Of a stretch of DNA of 64,000 nucleotides, positions 63,007 to 64,000 are shown in pieces; within the stretch, counting starts at the first letter, position 1, and each line of letters begins with the position of its first letter. The notes beneath the pieces are model-generated. The model searched no databases. It saw nothing but the letters and a program-made list of their open reading frames with translations, and was not told the origin of the DNA. This stretch comes from Scylla paramamosain. Taxonomy: Eukaryota; Arthropoda; Malacostraca; Decapoda; Portunidae. Position numbers and translations under genes: made by a program. The stretch lies in assembly GCF_035594125.1 (NCBI RefSeq), contig NC_087178.1:5706001-5770000 (forward strand). The letters are read 5' to 3'.

Positions 63007-64000
63007 CGGGTGTGAGGAGGGGCAGGCAAGGACAAGCACGCGGACAGAACAGACACCCACATCTTTCTCTCTCTCTTTCTCTCGTCCTTACCTCAGTCAG
63101 GCGGTGCAAACAGTCCCTGCAGGTGGCGTCTTCCCTGCTGCAGGCCGCGACGCCCCTCAGTTCGCTCCTCGGCGTGGTCTAGAAGGTAAAGGGAGCACAT
63201 TACGAGGAGAGAGGCGCGGGCACGACACGGCGACACACGGAGGGCACGACAACAAAGCGGCGGGGTGGGGAGGGACGTGGGGGGGCAGCTCAGATGGTCT
63301 GGGGATTTGGGGAGTGGTCAACACGCGGCCCGGCACACTCACGGAGCTCGGGCGGGGCTACGGAGACATCGTGCAAGTCTCACTCCATTTAGCCAGGCAG
63401 GTTATTTATCAGTAAGATTCGAATTGTTGTTATTGCTTCATGTTTAAAGGAGTTAATTTTGTTCACGGTTCATCAATGACTTGCCAGCCTTCACGAGTGT
63501 TAGCTGGCACACATATTACACATACACACGTATATACACACGTACACGCACACGCACAAACACACACGCACGTACACAAGTATATACATTCATCACAAAA
63601 GGTAAAGACTTTCTATAACACCAATATAACACTGCTGAAAATTAGAGCACTGTCAAAACCACATCGTATTATTAGTAGTGGTAGTAGTCGTAAAAAAATA
63701 AATAATAATAAACAAAAATCGTACAATTACTCAACTGGAGAATACACAAAAAAGTTACCAAGGAGGTGCAAAGAAGATGCGAGAGGAGTGTCATGGGGGT
63801 GGGGGGGGAGACAGTACAGCACACAGACGGGAGTGAGGCAGGTGCAAAAAATCACTGAGCACACTCCCCAAAACTTCTACCACAACCTTATAGGGGAAAG
63901 TATTACTGCGTGAACTTCAACACAAAAAATGGACCAGGTGAGGCGGTCAGTTCACCAGCAGCAGCGGAAGGAACACTGGTCTAGCTAGGTCAAAACGAGG
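63007..64000. other. Terminal intergenic stretch
   Basis: GC-rich to about 63380, then AT-rich with a degenerate CACACGTA run (63510-63580). No supported gene before the window ends. Confidence 0.4.

Overview
The window looks like a decapod crustacean nuclear genome, most likely a crab. This is inferred from spliced animal genes with GT-AG introns, very dense simple-sequence repeats, remnants of LINEs, SINEs and MITEs, and an arthropod TipE-family gene pair. I cannot name the species from sequence alone.

Layout. (1) 2-10122, + strand: the 3' part (19 exons, about 1,674 residues) of a fibrillin gene. It opens with 35 uninterrupted 21-bp units coding for a GPDGRPI heptapeptide. Then come 7 calcium-binding EGF (cbEGF) domains, an 8-Cys TB domain, 5 cbEGF, a second TB and 7 cbEGF, the same order as the C-terminal half of vertebrate fibrillins. 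A Gly-rich exon of about 307 residues follows, then the CxxC motif, a furin site (RRRR-S) and an asprosin-like C-terminal propeptide. (2) 10123-21287: mostly intergenic, with a 544-bp hAT-type MITE, SINE and LINE remnants and AT-rich tracts. (3) 21288-22052, +: an unrecognised acidic ORF. (4) 24062-26411, -: a complete six-exon classical short-chain dehydrogenase/reductase of 264 residues. (5) 29528-31237, +: an intronless ORF for a Glu/Lys-rich protein with nine GEEETA repeats and a C-terminal coiled coil. (6) 32489-43666, -: a complete 22-exon NOL6 (nucleolar protein 6, Nrap/Utp22 family) gene of about 1,204 residues, with LINE 3' ends and MITEs in its introns. (7) 48874-49701 and 56101-57435, both -: two TipE-family sodium-channel auxiliary subunits, one short TEH-like and one true TipE-like. 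A possible mitochondrial-presequence first exon (50412, +) lies between them. (8) 57436-64000: microsatellite-rich sequence with a LINE fragment and a MITE, and no gene I can support.

Functionally the genes are unrelated: extracellular microfibril, metabolic reductase, ribosome biogenesis and neuronal excitability. The two TipE-family genes form a genuine cluster. The most unusual content is in the fibrillin, whose conserved microfibril scaffold carries two lineage-specific low-complexity segments, the GPDGRPI array and the Gly-rich exon, at precise points in the domain order.
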